Source: Pseudomonas salomonii | GTDB taxonomy: Bacteria; Pseudomonadota; Gammaproteobacteria; Pseudomonadales; Pseudomonadaceae | Length of the DNA: 64,000 nt | Direction: 5' to 3' | Assembly: GCF_900107155.1 (NCBI RefSeq) | Contig: NZ_FNOX01000008.1 | Span: 329,260 to 393,259, forward strand | Position numbers and translations under genes: made by a program | Shown: positions 18,032-27,270 of the stretch, in pieces | Position numbering within the stretch: position 1 is the first letter of the stretch | Layout: each line of letters opens with the position of its first letter | Notes under the pieces: generated by a model | The model's database searches: none | What the model saw: the letters and a program-made list of their open reading frames with translations, nothing else | What the model was told of the DNA's origin: nothing

Positions 18032-19336
18032 ATGGTTGATCACTCCATGCAATCCTCCCCTCGCAATTCCCGCCGCTGGCTATTCGGCCTGCTTGTGCTG
18101 TTGGTCATCGCCGGCCTGTGCTGGAAATTCTGGCCCGCCGGCCATAAAGATGACACCGCGCAGAAACCGGCCGGGCATACCGGCAAGACGGGGATGGCGC
18201 GGCCCGGTTTCGGGGGGGCCACCGGCCCGATTCCGGTGCGTGTGGCGCCGGCGGTGCTGGGCGAGTTCCCGGTGTACTACAAGGCCCTGGGTACGGTGAC
18301 CGCGCTTAACACCATTAATGTACGCAGCCGGGTGGGCGGTGAGCTGGTCAAGATCGCCTTTGAAGAAGGCCAGATGGTCAAGGCGGGCGACCTGCTCGCG
18401 GAGATCGACCCGCGCAGCTACCAGAACGCCTTGCTCCAGGCCCAGGGCACGCTCCTGCAGAACCAGGCCCAACTGAAAAACGCCCAGGTTGATGTGCAGC
18501 GTTACCGTGACCTGTATGCCCAGGACAGCATCGCCAAACAGACCCTGGACACCGCCGAAGCCCTGGTCATGCAGTACCAGGGCACGGTCAAGACCAACCA
18601 GGGCGCGGTCGACGACGCCAAGCTCAACCTCGAGTTCACCAAGATCCGCGCGCCGATCAGCGGCCGCGTCGGCCTGCGTCAGGTCGACGTCGGTAACCTG
18701 GTGGCGGCCAACGACACCACCTTCCTGGCGGTGATCACCCAGACCCAGCCGATCAGCGTGGTCTTCACCCTGCCGGAAAACACCCTCGACACCGTGCTCA
18801 CACGCTACCACGCCGGTAACAAATTACCCGTGGAAGCCTGGGACCGTGGCGATGTGAAGCAGCAGGCGGTCGGCGTGTTGCAGAGCCTGGACAACCAGAT
18901 CGACGTGACCACCGGCACCCTCAAATTCAAAGGCCGTTTCGATAACAAGGACCAGGCGCTGTTCCCTAATCAGTTCGTCAATGTGCACCTGCTGGCCGAC
19001 ACCTTGCACAATGTGGTACTGGCACCGTCCGCCGCAATCCAGTTCGGCAACAGCGGCACCTTCGTCTACAAGCTCGACGGCGACAAGAAGGTCAAGATGC
19101 AACCCTTGGTGGTCGGCGATACCGATGGCGACAACACCGTCATCAAGGAAGGCCTGGTGGCCGGCGACCGCGTGGTGCTGGAAGGCACCGACCGCCTCAA
19201 GGACGGCAGCGACATTGAAGTGGTCAACGACAGCAGCGAAGTGCCGACCACGCCGACCGAACACCTGCAAGGCAAGCCTGCGGCAAAAGGGGAGACCGGC
19301 GCTAACGCCGGCAAGGCGCAAAAGGTCGGTTCATGA
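18032..19336 (+). CDS. muxA: RND efflux periplasmic adaptor (MuxA/MdtA)
   Basis: Membrane fusion protein of 434 residues that links the RND pumps to the outer-membrane channel. It has an N-terminal membrane anchor (RRWLFGLLVLLVIAGLCW), a lipoyl-like domain (VRSRVGGELVKIAFEEGQMV), a coiled-coil hairpin around residues 130-190 and a C-terminal beta barrel. The ATG at 18032 is used; an ATG five codons later is equally possible as neither has a strong SD. The stop overlaps the muxB start in an ATGA. Gene order adaptor-RND-RND-OMF matches MuxABC-OpmB of P. aeruginosa and MdtABC of E. coli. Confidence 0.9.
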   Translation: MVDHSMQSSPRNSRRWLFGLLVLLVIAGLCWKFWPAGHKDDTAQKPAGHTGKTGMARPGFGGATGPIPVRVAPAVLGEFPVYYKALGTVTALNTINVRSRVGGELVKIAFEEGQMVKAGDLLAEIDPRSYQNALLQAQGTLLQNQAQLKNAQVDVQRYRDLYAQDSIAKQTLDTAEALVMQYQGTVKTNQGAVDDAKLNLEFTKIRAPISGRVGLRQVDVGNLVAANDTTFLAVITQTQPISVVFTLPENTLDTVLTRYHAGNKLPVEAWDRGDVKQQAVGVLQSLDNQIDVTTGTLKFKGRFDNKDQALFPNQFVNVHLLADTLHNVVLAPSAAIQFGNSGTFVYKLDGDKKVKMQPLVVGDTDGDNTVIKEGLVAGDRVVLEGTDRLKDGSDIEVVNDSSEVPTTPTEHLQGKPAAKGETGANAGKAQKVGS

Positions 19337-22300
19337 ACCTGTCGCGACTGTTTATCCTTCGCCCGGTTGCCACCACGCTGAGCATGCTGGCCATTGTCCT
19401 GGCCGGCATCATTTCTTACCGTTTGCTCCCGGTCTCGGCTTTGCCGCAGGTGGACTACCCGACGATCCGGGTGATGACCCTGTACCCAGGCGCCAGCCCG
19501 GACGTGATGACCAGCGCGGTCACTGCGCCGCTGGAGCGTCAGTTCGGGCAAATGCCCGGCCTCACACAAATGGCGTCCACCAGTTCGGGCGGCGCCTCGG
19601 TGCTGACCCTGCGCTTTAACCTCGACATCAATATGGATGTCGCCGAGCAACAGGTGCAGGCCGCGATCAACGCCGCGACCAACCTGTTGCCCAAGGATTT
19701 GCCGGCGCCGCCGGTGTACAACAAGGTCAACCCGGCAGACACCCCGGTGCTGACCCTGGCAATTACCTCCAAGACCATGTTGCTGCCCAAGCTCAACGAC
19801 TTGGTTGACACGCGCATGGCGCAAAAAATTGCACAGATCAGCGGCGTCGGCATGGTCAGCATCGCCGGTGGCCAGCGCCAGGCCGTGCGCATCAAGGTCA
19901 ACCCCGAGGCCCTGGCGGCCAACGGCTTGAACCTGTCGGACGTGCGCACCCTGATCGCCGCCTCCAACGTCAACCAGCCCAAGGGCAACTTTGACGGCCC
20001 TACGCGTGTCTCCATGCTTGATGCCAACGACCAGTTGGTTTCGCCTGCGCAATACGCCGAGTTGATCCTGGCCTACAACAATGGCGCGCCGCTGCGCCTT
20101 AAAGACGTGGCGCAGATCGTCGACGGCGCCGAAAACGAGCGCCTCGCTGCCTGGGCCAATGAAAACCAGGCGGTGCTGCTCAATATCCAGCGCCAGCCCG
20201 GCGCCAACGTGATCGAGGTGGTGGACCGTATTAAGGCGTTGCTGCCGAGCATCACCGATAACTTGCCGGCGGGCCTGGATGTGACGGTGCTTACCGACCG
20301 CACCCAGACCATCCGCGCCTCGGTGAAGGACGTACAGCATGAATTGCTGATCGCCATTGCCCTGGTGGTGATGGTCACGTTCCTGTTCCTGCGCCGGGTC
20401 AGCGCCACGATCATTCCGTCGATCGCCGTGCCGCTGTCGCTGGTGGGCACCTTTGGCGTGATGTACCTGGCGGGCTTCTCCATCAACAACCTGACGCTGA
20501 TGGCACTGACCATCGCCACCGGGTTTGTGGTGGACGATGCCATCGTGATGCTGGAAAACATCTCGCGCTACATCGAGGAAGGCGAGACGCCCATGGCGGC
20601 TGCGCTCAAGGGCGCCAAGCAAATCGGTTTCACCCTGATTTCCCTGACCCTGTCGCTGATCGCGGTACTGATTCCGCTGCTGTTCATGGCCGATGTGGTC
20701 GGGCGGCTGTTTCGCGAATTTGCCATCACCCTGGCGGTGGCGATCCTGATTTCCCTGGTGGTGTCCCTGACCCTGACGCCGATGATGTGCGCGCGCCTGC
20801 TCAAGCGCGAACCCAAGGAAGAAGAACAAGGCCGTTTCTACAAGGCCAGCGGCGCCTGGATCGATTGGTTGATCGAAGCCTACGGGCGCAAATTGCAGTG
20901 GGTGCTCAAGCACCAGCCGTTGACCCTGCTGGTGGCCATCGCCACCCTGGGCCTTACCGTGGTGCTGTACCTGGTGGTGCCCAAGGGCTTTTTTCCGGTG
21001 CAGGACACCGGCGTGATCCAGGGCATATCGGAAGCACCGCAGTCGATTTCGTTTGCCGCCATGAGCCAGCGCCAGCAGGAGTTGGCCAAGGTGATCCTGG
21101 CCGACCCATCGGTTGAAAGCCTGTCGTCCTACATTGGTGTGGATGGCGATAACGCCACCCTCAACAGCGGCCGTTTGCTGATCAACCTCAAGGCCCACGG
21201 CCAGCGCGACGTGAGCGCGGCCCAGGTCATCACGCGCCTGCAACCGCAGATCGACAAGCTGGTGGGCATTCGCCTGTTCATGCAGCCGGTGCAGGACCTG
21301 ACCATTGAAGACCGCGTGAGCCGTACCCAATACCAGTTCAGCATGTCCTCGCCGGACGCCGATTTGCTGGCGCTGTGGAGCGACAAGCTGGTGCACGCCT
21401 TGCGCCAGTTGCCGGAACTCACCGATGTGGCCAGCGACCTGCAGGACAAGGGCCTGCAAGTGTTCCTGGTGATCGACCGTGATGCGGCCTCGCGCCTGGG
21501 CGTGAGTGTGTCGACCATCACCGATGCGCTTTACGACGCCTTCGGCCAGCGGCAGATTTCCACCATCTATACCCAGGCCAGCCAGTACCGCGTGGTATTG
21601 CAGGCGCAATCGGGTGAAACCCTGGGGCCGGCAGCGCTCAACCAGATTTATGTGAAAACCACCGACGGCGGCCAGGTGCGGCTGTCGAGCCTGGCGCATG
21701 TGGAGCAGCGTCAGGCACAACTGGCAATTGCACATATCGGCCAGTTCCCGGCGGTGATGATGTCGTTCAACCTGGCGCCTGGCGTCGCGCTGGGCAAAGG
21801 CGTGGAGCTGATCAACCAGACCCAGAAGGACATCGGCATGCCGGTGGGCGTGCAGACCCAGTTCCAGGGCGCGGCCCAGGCCTTCGAAGCCTCGCTGTCG
21901 AGCACCTTGCTGCTGATCCTGGCGGCGGTGGTGACTATGTACATCGTGCTCGGCGTGCTGTACGAGAGTTACATCCACCCGATCACGATTCTTTCCACGT
22001 TGCCGTCCGCCGCAGTCGGCGCCTTGCTGGCGTTGCTGCTCAGTGGCAATGACCTGGGCATGATCGCGATCATCGGCATCATCCTGCTGATTGGTATCGT
22101 CAAAAAGAACGCGATCATGATGATCGACTTCGCCCTCGACGCCGAACGCAACCAGGGCCTGGACCCGCAGACGGCGATTTATCAGGCCGCGCTGCTGCGC
22201 TTTCGGCCGATTTTGATGACCACCCTGGCGGCCTTGTTTGGTGCGGTGCCATTGATGCTGGCCACGGGTTCCGGCGCCGAGTTGCGCCAACCGCTGGGCC

Positions 22301-22434
22301 TGGTGATGGTCGGCGGCTTGCTGGTGAGCCAGGTGTTGACGCTGTTTACCACGCCGGTGATCTATTTGTATTTCGACCGCCTAGGCCGTCGCTGGCGCAA
22401 AGAGCCGCAAAGCCTGGAGCCGGTTGAGTCATGA
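19333..22434 (+). CDS. muxB: RND efflux pump subunit MuxB/MdtB
   Basis: Inner-membrane proton/drug antiporter of 1033 residues. The first membrane helix follows MNLSRLFILRPVATT, two large periplasmic loops are present, and the proton-relay Asp pair appears in helix 4 as GFVVDDAIVMLENI. In MdtB/MdtC and MuxB/MuxC, two different RND subunits form one heterotrimer. Start and stop overlap its neighbours by four bases, so synthesis of the subunits is coupled. The opposite strand is open for over 1000 codons, but this is an artefact of GC-rich codon use. Confidence 0.94.
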   Translation: MNLSRLFILRPVATTLSMLAIVLAGIISYRLLPVSALPQVDYPTIRVMTLYPGASPDVMTSAVTAPLERQFGQMPGLTQMASTSSGGASVLTLRFNLDINMDVAEQQVQAAINAATNLLPKDLPAPPVYNKVNPADTPVLTLAITSKTMLLPKLNDLVDTRMAQKIAQISGVGMVSIAGGQRQAVRIKVNPEALAANGLNLSDVRTLIAASNVNQPKGNFDGPTRVSMLDANDQLVSPAQYAELILAYNNGAPLRLKDVAQIVDGAENERLAAWANENQAVLLNIQRQPGANVIEVVDRIKALLPSITDNLPAGLDVTVLTDRTQTIRASVKDVQHELLIAIALVVMVTFLFLRRVSATIIPSIAVPLSLVGTFGVMYLAGFSINNLTLMALTIATGFVVDDAIVMLENISRYIEEGETPMAAALKGAKQIGFTLISLTLSLIAVLIPLLFMADVVGRLFREFAITLAVAILISLVVSLTLTPMMCARLLKREPKEEEQGRFYKASGAWIDWLIEAYGRKLQWVLKHQPLTLLVAIATLGLTVVLYLVVPKGFFPVQDTGVIQGISEAPQSISFAAMSQRQQELAKVILADPSVESLSSYIGVDGDNATLNSGRLLINLKAHGQRDVSAAQVITRLQPQIDKLVGIRLFMQPVQDLTIEDRVSRTQYQFSMSSPDADLLALWSDKLVHALRQLPELTDVASDLQDKGLQVFLVIDRDAASRLGVSVSTITDALYDAFGQRQISTIYTQASQYRVVLQAQSGETLGPAALNQIYVKTTDGGQVRLSSLAHVEQRQAQLAIAHIGQFPAVMMSFNLAPGVALGKGVELINQTQKDIGMPVGVQTQFQGAAQAFEASLSSTLLLILAAVVTMYIVLGVLYESYIHPITILSTLPSAAVGALLALLLSGNDLGMIAIIGIILLIGIVKKNAIMMIDFALDAERNQGLDPQTAIYQAALLRFRPILMTTLAALFGAVPLMLATGSGAELRQPLGLVMVGGLLVSQVLTLFTTPVIYLYFDRLGRRWRKEPQSLEPVES

Positions 22435-25400
22435 ACCTGTCCGGACCTTTCATTCGCCGGCCGGTAGCCACCATGCTGCTGAGCCTGGCGATCATGTTGC
22501 TCGGTGGCGTCAGCTTCAACTTGCTGCCGGTGTCGCCGTTGCCGCAGATCGACTTCCCGGTGATCGTGGTGTCGGCCAGTTTGCCCGGCGCCAGCCCGGA
22601 GGTGATGGCCTCGACGGTGGCGACGCCGCTGGAACGCTCATTCGGCGCGATTGCCGGCATCACCACCATGAGCAGTTCGTCGAGCCAAGGCTCCACGCGG
22701 GTGATCCTGGCATTCGACTCCGACCGTGATATCAACGGTGCGGCGCGGGAAGTGCAGGCGGCCATCAATGCCTCGCGCAACCTGCTGCCCAGTGGCATGC
22801 GCAGCATGCCGACCTACAAAAAGATCAACCCGTCCCAGGCACCGATCATGGTGCTCTCGCTGACCTCCGACGTGCTGCAAAAAGGCGAGTTGTACGATTT
22901 GGCCTCGACCATCCTCTCGCAGAGCCTGTCCCAGGTGCCGGGCGTGGGCGAGGTGCAGATCGGCGGCAGTTCCTTGCCGGCGGTGCGCATCGAGTTGGAA
23001 CCCAAGGCCCTGGACCAATACGGCGTGGCCCTGGACGATGTGCGCAACACCATCGCCAATGCCAACCAGCGGCGGCCCAAGGGTTCCCTGGAAGACAGCG
23101 AGCGTAACTGGCAGATCCAGGCCAATGACCAGCTGGAAAAGGCCAAGGACTACGAGCCGCTGCTGATCCGCTACCAGAACGGCGCAGCCTTGCGCCTGGG
23201 CGACGTGGCGAAGATCAGCGACGGCGTGGAAGACCGCTACAACAGCGGCTTCTTCAACAATGATTCGGCGGTGCTGCTGGTGATCAACCGCCAGTCCGGC
23301 GCCAACATCATCGAGACCGTCCGGCAGATCAAGGCCCAGTTGCCCGCGTTGCAGGCGGTGCTGCCGTCCAGCGTCAAACTCAACCTGGCCATGGACCGCT
23401 CGCCGGTGATCACCGCGACCCTGCATGAAGCCGAGATGACCCTGCTGATTGCCGTGGCCCTGGTGGTGCTGGTGGTGTACCTGTTCCTGGGTAACTTCCG
23501 CGCCTCGTTGATCCCGACCCTGGCAGTGCCGGTGTCGCTGGTCGGGACCTTTGCGGTGATGTACCTGTTTGGGTTTTCGCTGAACAATTTTTCGCTGATG
23601 GCGTTGATCCTGGCCACCGGCCTGGTGGTGGACGACGCCATCGTGGTGCTGGAAAACATTTCCCGGCATATCGACGAGGGTGTGCCGCCGATGAAGGCGG
23701 CGTACCTGGGCGCCGAGGAAGTCGGCTTTACCTTGCTGTCGATGAACGTGTCGCTGGTGGCGGTGTTCCTGTCCATCCTGTTTATGGGCGGCATTGTCAC
23801 CAATCTGTTCCGTGAGTTTTCCATCACCTTGTCGGCGGCGATCATTGTGTCGCTGATCGTCTCGCTGACCTTGACCCCGATGCTCTGCGCGCGCTGGCTC
23901 AAACCGCACATTAAGGGGCACATGACCGGTTTGCAGCGCTGGAGCCAGAAGGTCAATGACCGCATGGTTGCGGCCTACGCCACCAGCCTGGACTGGGTGC
24001 TGCGCCATCGCCGCCTGACCCTGCTGAGCCTGTTGATCACCGTGGGCGTGAACATCGCGCTGTACGTGGTGGTACCGAAAACCTTCATGCCGCAGCAGGA
24101 CACCGGCCAGTTGATCGGCTTTGTGCGCGGCGATGACGGGCTGTCGTTCAATGTGATGCAGCCGAAGATGGAAACCTTCCGCAAGGCGGTGCTCAAGGAC
24201 CCGGCAGTGCTCAGCGTGGCCGGCTTTATCGGCGGCAACAACGGCACCAACAACGCGGTGATGCTGGTGCGCCTCAAACCTATTGCCGAGCGCAAGCTCT
24301 CGGCCCAGGCGGTGATCGAGCGTCTGCGCAAGGAAGTGCCGCTGGTGCCGGGCGGGCGGCTGTTCCTGATGGCCGACCAGGACCTGCAATTTGGCGGCAG
24401 CCGGGACCAGACCAGCGCCCAATACTCCTACATCCTGCAAAGCGGCGACCTGGCTGCGCTGCGTTTGTGGTACCCGAAAGTGGTCGCGGCCTTGCGCGAG
24501 CTGCCGGAGCTGACCGCCATCGACGCCCGCGAAGGGCGCGGTGCGGCGCAGGTGACGCTGGTGGTCGACCGCGACCAGGCCAAGCGCCTGGGTATCGACA
24601 TGAGCATGGTCACCTCGGTGTTGAACAACGCCTACAGCCAACGGCAGATTTCCACCATCTATGACAGCCTCAACCAGTACCAGGTGGTGATGGAGGTCAA
24701 CCCGAAATACGCCCAGGACCCGATCACCCTGAACCAGATGCAGGTGATCACCTCCACGGGTGCGCGGGTGCCGTTGTCGACCATTGCCCATTACGAAAAC
24801 AGCCTGGCCGACGACCGTGTCAGCCATGAAGGCCAGTTTGCCTCGGAAAACATCGCCTTCGACATGTCGCCCGGGGTGACGGTGGAGCAGGGCACGGCCG
24901 CCATTGAGCGGGCGATTGCCAAGGTCGGTTTGCCGGAAGACGTGATCGCCAAAATGGCCGGCACCGCCGATGCCTTTGCGGCGACGCAGAAGGGCCAGCC
25001 GTTCATGATTCTGGGCGCGCTGGTGGCGGTGTACCTGGTGTTGGGCATTCTGTATGAAAGTTATGTTCACCCGCTGACCATTCTGTCGACCTTGCCATCG
25101 GCCGGTGTCGGCGCGCTGCTGTCGATCTACCTGCTGGGCGGTGAATTCAGCCTGATATCCCTGCTGGGTCTGTTCCTGTTGATCGGCGTGGTGAAGAAGA
25201 ATGCGATCCTGATGATTGACCTGGCGCTGCAACTGGAGCGCCATGACGGCATGAGCCCGCTGGAATCGATTCGTAGCGCCTGCCTGCTGCGCCTGCGGCC
25301 AATTTTGATGACCACGCTCGCGGCCATTCTGGGCGCCTTGCCGTTGCTGCTCGGTTCCGGCGATGGCGCCGAAATGCGCCAGCCCCTGGGCCTGACCATT

Positions 25401-25538
25401 ATCGGCGGGCTGGTGTTCAGCCAGATCCTGACCCTTTACACCACCCCGGTGGTCTACCTCTATCTTGACCGCGCGCGCCACCGCTTCAACGCCTGGCGCG
25501 GCGTGCGTACCGATGCTGCCTTGGATACTGCGCTATGA
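22431..25538 (+). CDS. muxC: RND efflux pump subunit MuxC/MdtC
   Basis: Second RND subunit, 1035 residues, related to MuxB over its whole length. It starts MNLSGPFIRRPVATM and carries the helix-4 Asp pair as GLVVDDAIVVLENI. In E. coli MdtBC the B and C subunits differ in role, with proton and drug transport divided between them; that division here is inferred only from orthology. Overlaps muxB and opmB by ATGA junctions. Confidence 0.94.
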   Translation: MNLSGPFIRRPVATMLLSLAIMLLGGVSFNLLPVSPLPQIDFPVIVVSASLPGASPEVMASTVATPLERSFGAIAGITTMSSSSSQGSTRVILAFDSDRDINGAAREVQAAINASRNLLPSGMRSMPTYKKINPSQAPIMVLSLTSDVLQKGELYDLASTILSQSLSQVPGVGEVQIGGSSLPAVRIELEPKALDQYGVALDDVRNTIANANQRRPKGSLEDSERNWQIQANDQLEKAKDYEPLLIRYQNGAALRLGDVAKISDGVEDRYNSGFFNNDSAVLLVINRQSGANIIETVRQIKAQLPALQAVLPSSVKLNLAMDRSPVITATLHEAEMTLLIAVALVVLVVYLFLGNFRASLIPTLAVPVSLVGTFAVMYLFGFSLNNFSLMALILATGLVVDDAIVVLENISRHIDEGVPPMKAAYLGAEEVGFTLLSMNVSLVAVFLSILFMGGIVTNLFREFSITLSAAIIVSLIVSLTLTPMLCARWLKPHIKGHMTGLQRWSQKVNDRMVAAYATSLDWVLRHRRLTLLSLLITVGVNIALYVVVPKTFMPQQDTGQLIGFVRGDDGLSFNVMQPKMETFRKAVLKDPAVLSVAGFIGGNNGTNNAVMLVRLKPIAERKLSAQAVIERLRKEVPLVPGGRLFLMADQDLQFGGSRDQTSAQYSYILQSGDLAALRLWYPKVVAALRELPELTAIDAREGRGAAQVTLVVDRDQAKRLGIDMSMVTSVLNNAYSQRQISTIYDSLNQYQVVMEVNPKYAQDPITLNQMQVITSTGARVPLSTIAHYENSLADDRVSHEGQFASENIAFDMSPGVTVEQGTAAIERAIAKVGLPEDVIAKMAGTADAFAATQKGQPFMILGALVAVYLVLGILYESYVHPLTILSTLPSAGVGALLSIYLLGGEFSLISLLGLFLLIGVVKKNAILMIDLALQLERHDGMSPLESIRSACLLRLRPILMTTLAAILGALPLLLGSGDGAEMRQPLGLTIIGGLVFSQILTLYTTPVVYLYLDRARHRFNAWRGVRTDAALDTAL

Positions 25539-27010
25539 CCGATTCAACCTTGACTAAATTGGCCATGAGCATGCCCCGTGGTTCCCGTATCGCCAGCCTG
25601 CTGCTGTGCGGCGCATTGCTCAGCGCCTGCGCCATCGGCCCGGATTACAAACGCCCGGAGGTGGTCGAGCCCGCGCAGTTCAAGCAAGCCCAGGGCTGGC
25701 GCCAGGCCAACCCCAGTGATTCCCTGGCCCGTGGTGCCTGGTGGGAGTTGTACGGTGACCGTCAACTTAACGAGCTGGTCACGCGCCTCAATAACGCCAA
25801 CCAGACCGTGGCCCAAGCCGAAGCGCGCTTCCGCCAGGCCCAGGCCCAGGTGCGCAGCGCACGCGGGGCGTTTTTCCCCACGGTGGATTTCAGTGCCGGT
25901 AAAACCCGTGCCAGTCAGGGCACCGGCAGCAGCAACGCCAGCCTCAGCAGTTCCAGCAGTGGTATCCGCGACACGCTCAATACGCAGTTGGGCGTGAGTT
26001 GGGAAGCGGATGTGTGGGGCAAGTTGCGCCGTGGTCTTGAAGCGAATGAAGCCACGGCTGAGGCCAGTTCGGCGGATCTGGCGGCGATGCGTTTGAGCCA
26101 GCAATCGGAGTTGGTGCAGGACTATCTGCAACTGCGCGTGATGGACGAGCAGACACGTTTGCTGCAGGCCACGCTGGAGACTTATCAGCGCTCCCTGAAG
26201 ATGACTGAAAACCAGTACCGCGCGGGGGTTTCCGACAAGGCGGCGATTGCTCAGGCACAGACCCAACTGAAGACGACCCAGGCCAGCTTGATCGACTTGA
26301 TTTGGCAACGTGCGCAGTTGGAAAACGCCATTGCGGTGTTGATCGGCGAAGCGCCGGCCAACTTCAATCTGGCAGTGAGCAAGGACGTTCCAGCCTTGCC
26401 GCAGATTCCGGTGAGTGTGCCATCGCAATTGCTTGAGCGGCGCCCGGATATCGCGTCGGCGGAGCGCTCGGTGATTGCAGCCAACGCGAATATCGGCGTG
26501 GCCAAGGCGGCGTATTACCCGGACCTGACCTTGAGCCTGGCGGGTGGGTATTCCAGCAGCACCTATGCGGACTGGATCAGTTTGCCGAACCGGTTCTGGT
26601 CGGTGGGGCCCAAGCTTGCGATGACCTTGTTTGACGGTGGGCAGCGTTCGGCTGAGGTCGATCGTAGTGTGGCGTCTTACGACGAGACGGTGGCCAAGTA
26701 CCGCCAGACAGTGCTGGATGGTTTCCGCGAAGTGGAAAACTATATGGTCCAGTTGAAGGTGCTGGAAGATGAGGCGGTGGTCAGCAATGAAGCCCTGGAG
26801 GCCGCGCGCGAATCCCTGCGCTTGACGCAGAATCAGTACAAGGCCGGGCTGATCGCCTACCTCGATGTGGTGACGGTGCAGGCCACGGCGTTGAGTAATG
26901 AACGCACCGTGCTGACCTTGTTGCAGACGCGGTTGGTGGCAAGTGTGCAATTGATTGCGGCACTGGGTGGCGGCTGGGACGGGCAGACGTCCTTGGCTGA
27001 GAAGAAATGA
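25535..27010 (+). CDS. opmB: Outer-membrane efflux lipoprotein OpmB
   Basis: TolC-type channel of 491 residues, NodT family. The N-terminus has a lipoprotein signal with lipobox LLSAC, followed by AIGPDYKRPEVV, which is typical of OprM-like proteins. Two copies of the outer membrane efflux domain follow, with helical segments such as NNANQTVAQAEARFRQAQAQ. It forms the exit duct for MuxABC. Last gene of the operon. Confidence 0.93.
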   Translation: MTDSTLTKLAMSMPRGSRIASLLLCGALLSACAIGPDYKRPEVVEPAQFKQAQGWRQANPSDSLARGAWWELYGDRQLNELVTRLNNANQTVAQAEARFRQAQAQVRSARGAFFPTVDFSAGKTRASQGTGSSNASLSSSSSGIRDTLNTQLGVSWEADVWGKLRRGLEANEATAEASSADLAAMRLSQQSELVQDYLQLRVMDEQTRLLQATLETYQRSLKMTENQYRAGVSDKAAIAQAQTQLKTTQASLIDLIWQRAQLENAIAVLIGEAPANFNLAVSKDVPALPQIPVSVPSQLLERRPDIASAERSVIAANANIGVAKAAYYPDLTLSLAGGYSSSTYADWISLPNRFWSVGPKLAMTLFDGGQRSAEVDRSVASYDETVAKYRQTVLDGFREVENYMVQLKVLEDEAVVSNEALEAARESLRLTQNQYKAGLIAYLDVVTVQATALSNERTVLTLLQTRLVASVQLIAALGGGWDGQTSLAEKK

Positions 27011-27172
27011 CTGAGCAGATTTCAACAAACGACTCAGTCGTCTCGCGGATTTTAAAGTGGCCGATCCTGTCGCACCGGGCCTGATATTCAAGCAGATGAC
27101 TCGGCGCAGCGGCCTGAAGCAGGTGGCATTTCAAGGTCATTAGATTGGCGTCAAAATGCCACTAATGGCCCC

Positions 27173-27201
27173 TTGATAATTAATTAAACCGGCCATAATT
27201 A
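27173..27201 (+). promoter_or_regulatory. Possible sigma-70 promoter of MHYT-GGDEF-EAL gene
   Basis: TTGATA (27173-27178), a 17-base spacer and TAATTA (27196-27201) lie in an AT-rich pocket about 70 bases before the gene. A second -10-like TACAAT is at 27209-27214. Confidence 0.42.
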
Positions 27202-27270
27202 TTCTCGCTACAATCGCCCGCTTTGCCACTTGGCACGGGCGTTCCAGGCCCGTCAGTCTCGAGAAGTCCC

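Noticed and set aside
19066..22290. Long open frame on the minus strand (over 1000 codons) opposite muxB
   Set aside because: It is a mirror of GC-rich codon use; it is His/Gln/Arg-rich without known domains, and the plus-strand frame is an unmistakable RND pump.
22638..25481. Long minus-strand open frame opposite muxC
   Set aside because: Same reason; no SD, no domain, and full overlap with a clear RND gene.
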